6,987 nt of DNA from CAVPLU01 sp050012535 (lineage in GTDB: Archaea; Thermoproteota; Bathyarchaeia; 40CM-2-53-6): contig JBEKGZ010000082.1 in the NCBI GenBank assembly GCA_050012535.1, positions 1 through 6,987 on the forward strand. The letters run 5' to 3'. Each line of letters begins with the position of its first letter. Positions within the stretch are counted from its first letter, which is position 1. The translations under genes and the position numbers were made by a program. Shown here piece after piece: positions 6,563 through 6,987 of this stretch. The notes beneath the pieces are model-generated. The model did no database searches and was not told the DNA's origin. It was given only the letters and a program-made list of their open reading frames with translations.

Positions 6563-6832
6563 GACCTGTTTCCTGGGGTTTGTCTGATTGGTTGTGTTCG
6601 TAGCTGGATCGGTACGATCGTTACCCTTTGCAGTGCTTTGGCTTTCAGTCGCTCTTGTATCCTCATATGCCAGCTGATTTGATTTGGAACTCGATACCTG
6701 CGACAAGAGAATCGACGCTGACGGTCTGCCGAGCAAGCCATGTACCTCGCAGTAGTGCACGATCTCGCTGACCCTGCCTCTCCTTGCTCCGAGAAGGGTT
6801 GTCATCTCACGTCCGCAGAGCGGGCATCGCAT
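6554..6832 (-). CDS. Small zinc-ribbon protein with disordered tail
   Basis: The 92-residue protein opens with a metal-binding knuckle: C3 and C6 (MRCPLCGREM) and, after a basic stretch (LGARRGR), C28 and H31 (YCEVHG). A Cys-x2-Cys...Cys-x2-His layout is typical of small archaeal zinc ribbons. Residues about 38-92 are rich in Ser, Thr, Asn and Gln and look disordered. The start ATG at 6832 is preceded by TAGGTAGG at useful spacing, and an in-frame TAG lies upstream, so the start is well supported. The partner and function are unknown; nucleic-acid or protein binding is the usual role for such ribbons. The gene points towards herA. Its stop at 6554 may be a frameshift artefact, because a plausible helical continuation follows in another frame. 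Confidence 0.6.
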   Translation of the reverse strand: MRCPLCGREMTTLLGARRGRVSEIVHYCEVHGLLGRPSASILLSQVSSSKSNQLAYEDTRATESQSTAKGNDRTDPATNTTNQTNPRKQVPK

Positions 6833-6987
6833 GTAAAGCCTACCTAACCCTCGGTGTGCTCGACCTGCTTTCGAATTGGTTTGCTAGGTTCATAGCTGTT
6901 CCTTTGAACGATTGATGCATGCAATGATAATGTGCATACGGTGAGTTCCAAGTGAACCGAGTTTCGCGACAATTGTAGGGGTCGCCC
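6833..6987. other. Upstream region of the zinc-ribbon gene, no gene seen
   Basis: I find no convincing coding frame, tRNA or repeat array here. On the minus strand a short frame (ATG then 16 codons, MNLANQFESRSTPRVR) ends just before the zinc-ribbon start, but it is too short to support. TGCATGCA near 6914 is a perfect 8-base palindrome beside an AT-rich patch and could be part of a promoter region. Confidence 0.3.

Noticed and set aside
1..6987. CRISPR arrays, tRNA or rRNA genes, transposase genes and terminal inverted repeats
   Set aside because: I looked for regular repeats, cloverleaf-like patterns and transposase motifs and saw none, so the suspected rearrangement has no visible mobile element as its cause.

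Overview
The window reads as chromosomal DNA of an archaeon with balanced base composition. The evidence for Archaea is a NurA-HerA nuclease/translocase pair, a stand-alone protein of two Lrp/AsnC-type ligand-binding folds, AT-rich TATA-like patches upstream of genes, frequent GTG/TTG starts, and short zinc-ribbon proteins. The lineage cannot be fixed from this sequence; Thermoplasmata-like or Asgard-like genomes are guesses only.

Layout. The left third (1-1797) is on the minus strand. At the edge is the 5' end of a ThiI-like tRNA thiolation gene (about 1-171). It lies 24 bases downstream of a small protein with a helix-turn-helix-like segment (196-576). Next is a decayed citrate synthase remnant (about 643-1078): only the C-terminal part is left, with a frameshift, an in-frame stop and changed active-site residues. 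Then comes a double Lrp/AsnC-type sensor protein (1129-1797). Divergent from it, the plus strand carries an apparently N-terminally shortened ParB/KorB-like helix-turn-helix protein with a C-terminal four-cysteine zinc ribbon (1833-2396). After a 208-base gap follow a large NurA-like nuclease with an internal winged-helix-like insertion (2605-4527) and a HerA-like ATPase (4502-6370). The last two genes overlap by 26 bases. The right end (6371-6987) is on the minus strand and holds a small zinc-ribbon gene (6554-6832), whose C-terminal part may continue in another frame down to the end of herA.

How the parts may work together. In the known system, HerA hexamers pump DNA and stimulate the paired NurA nuclease; in archaeal chromosomes the pair normally sits with mre11 and rad50 and resects DNA ends. 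Here mre11 and rad50 are absent from the window, both proteins are longer than usual, and a ParB-like DNA-binding protein precedes them. This looks like an accessory NurA-HerA module (defence against foreign DNA, or mobile-element/segregation related) rather than the housekeeping repair operon. That assignment is inference. The adjoining citrate synthase wreck and the shortened ParB-like gene suggest that this locus has been rearranged.
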